Shown here piece by piece: positions 5,316-5,636 of a DNA stretch of 5,636 nt. Origin of the DNA: Candidatus Brockarchaeota archaeon (GTDB taxonomy: Archaea > Thermoproteota > EX4484-205 > DTQO01). Position numbers and translations under genes: made by a program. Location of the stretch: contig JAFNJA010000021.1 in NCBI GenBank assembly GCA_017601265.1, positions 1 to 5,636 of the forward strand, written 5' to 3'. Below the pieces are notes generated by a model that saw nothing but the letters and a program-made list of their open reading frames with translations, was not told the origin of the DNA and did no database searches. The number at the start of each line of letters is the position of its first letter. Position 1 is the first letter of the stretch.

Positions 5316-5636
5316 ATGGGGAAGAAGGTAAAACGGTCGCGAGTCCTAAGCATTGCATTCGCCATCTCCCTTTTGGTGGCGGCGACCGCGGTCGTTCAGT
5401 CTGCGAAGGCATTTGAACTTTACTGGTTGGATACCAACCTGAAGGACGACATCCCTGTTTACACCCCAGTTACGGCCACGGCCTGGACGATCGACTGGTT
5501 CTTGACTTCGGTCACGTTCACTTGGAAAGATCCGAATGGAAACGTGGTCAAGGTGGAAAAGGTCAACCTTGCCGTTTATACCACCCCCAACGCGCCTCCA
5601 AACGCCCCCCAGAGCCTTCTCGATTGGATCGCGCAC
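5316..5636 (+). CDS. Secreted protein with signal peptide (3' partial)
   Basis: The frame is open from ATG 5316 to the window end (107 codons) without a stop. The N-terminus is a clear signal peptide: basic MGKKVKRSR, hydrophobic core VLSIAFAISLLVAATAVV, and a likely cut after AKA (residue 32). The mature part begins FELYWLDTN and continues with beta-strand-like sequence, VTFTWKDPNGNVVKV (66-80), typical of an Ig-like extracellular domain. The plan matches the minus-strand protein at 4717 (an L-x-W-x-D-x-N start, then a strand leading into a DP turn), so the two are probably distant relatives; a C-terminal VPEF-type anchor would be expected beyond the window. Codons here are richer in G and C than in the other secreted gene. 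Opposite-strand open frames here are shadows. Function beyond a cell-surface location is unknown. Confidence 0.75.
   Translation, partial: MGKKVKRSRVLSIAFAISLLVAATAVVQSAKAFELYWLDTNLKDDIPVYTPVTATAWTIDWFLTSVTFTWKDPNGNVVKVEKVNLAVYTTPNAPPNAPQSLLDWIAH

Noticed and set aside
5346..5636. Minus-strand frame opposite the partial secreted protein
   Set aside because: The plus strand encodes a textbook signal peptide and extracellular domain; the minus frame is highly basic with no motif.

Overview
The window looks archaeal. It carries two HEPN/MNT (minimal nucleotidyltransferase) systems, a small clan-AA retropepsin-like protease resembling the AF_0612 family, and two secreted proteins, one ending in a VPEF-type C-terminal anchor. 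TATA-like boxes lie about 20-45 bases before several starts, giving very short or absent 5' leaders, and strong Shine-Dalgarno sites are rare. GC is moderate (near half in genes, lower between them). I cannot assign a lineage; a thermophilic or soil/sediment Thermoproteota-type archaeon would fit, but that is inference.

Layout: (1) 2-647, a two-gene HEPN + MNT cassette, with the HEPN gene cut by the window edge and overlapping the MNT gene by 11 bases. (2) 852-2063, a DUF4038/apiosidase-like (GH140-type) protein without a signal peptide, preceded by about 200 bases that hold an in-frame upstream mini-ORF ending in TAG. (3) 2060-2480, a gene graveyard: a small gene that overlaps the end of the DUF4038 gene but carries an in-frame stop and a one-base frameshift, then the 3' end of a minus-strand gene whose front is missing. 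(4) 2481-3251, a single-chain fusion of a DUF86/HepT-type HEPN toxin domain with an MntA-type nucleotidyltransferase, with its own promoter. (5) 3252-3624, another small broken gene with a well-placed promoter. (6) 4005-3625 (minus), the aspartic protease. (7) 4717-4169 (minus) and 5316-end (plus), two divergently arranged secreted proteins of similar plan, separated by about 600 bases without a convincing gene.

How they work together: the two HEPN/MNT units are of different HEPN subclasses and are presumably independent toxin-antitoxin (or phage-defence) modules. The remnants between and beside them suggest a region of gene turnover. The secreted pair probably belongs to the cell surface. 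No operon links the DUF4038 protein, the protease and the secreted proteins. The strongest single observation is the HepT-MntA fusion, which keeps both the RX4HXY toxin motif and the GS...DXD nucleotidyltransferase motif in one polypeptide.
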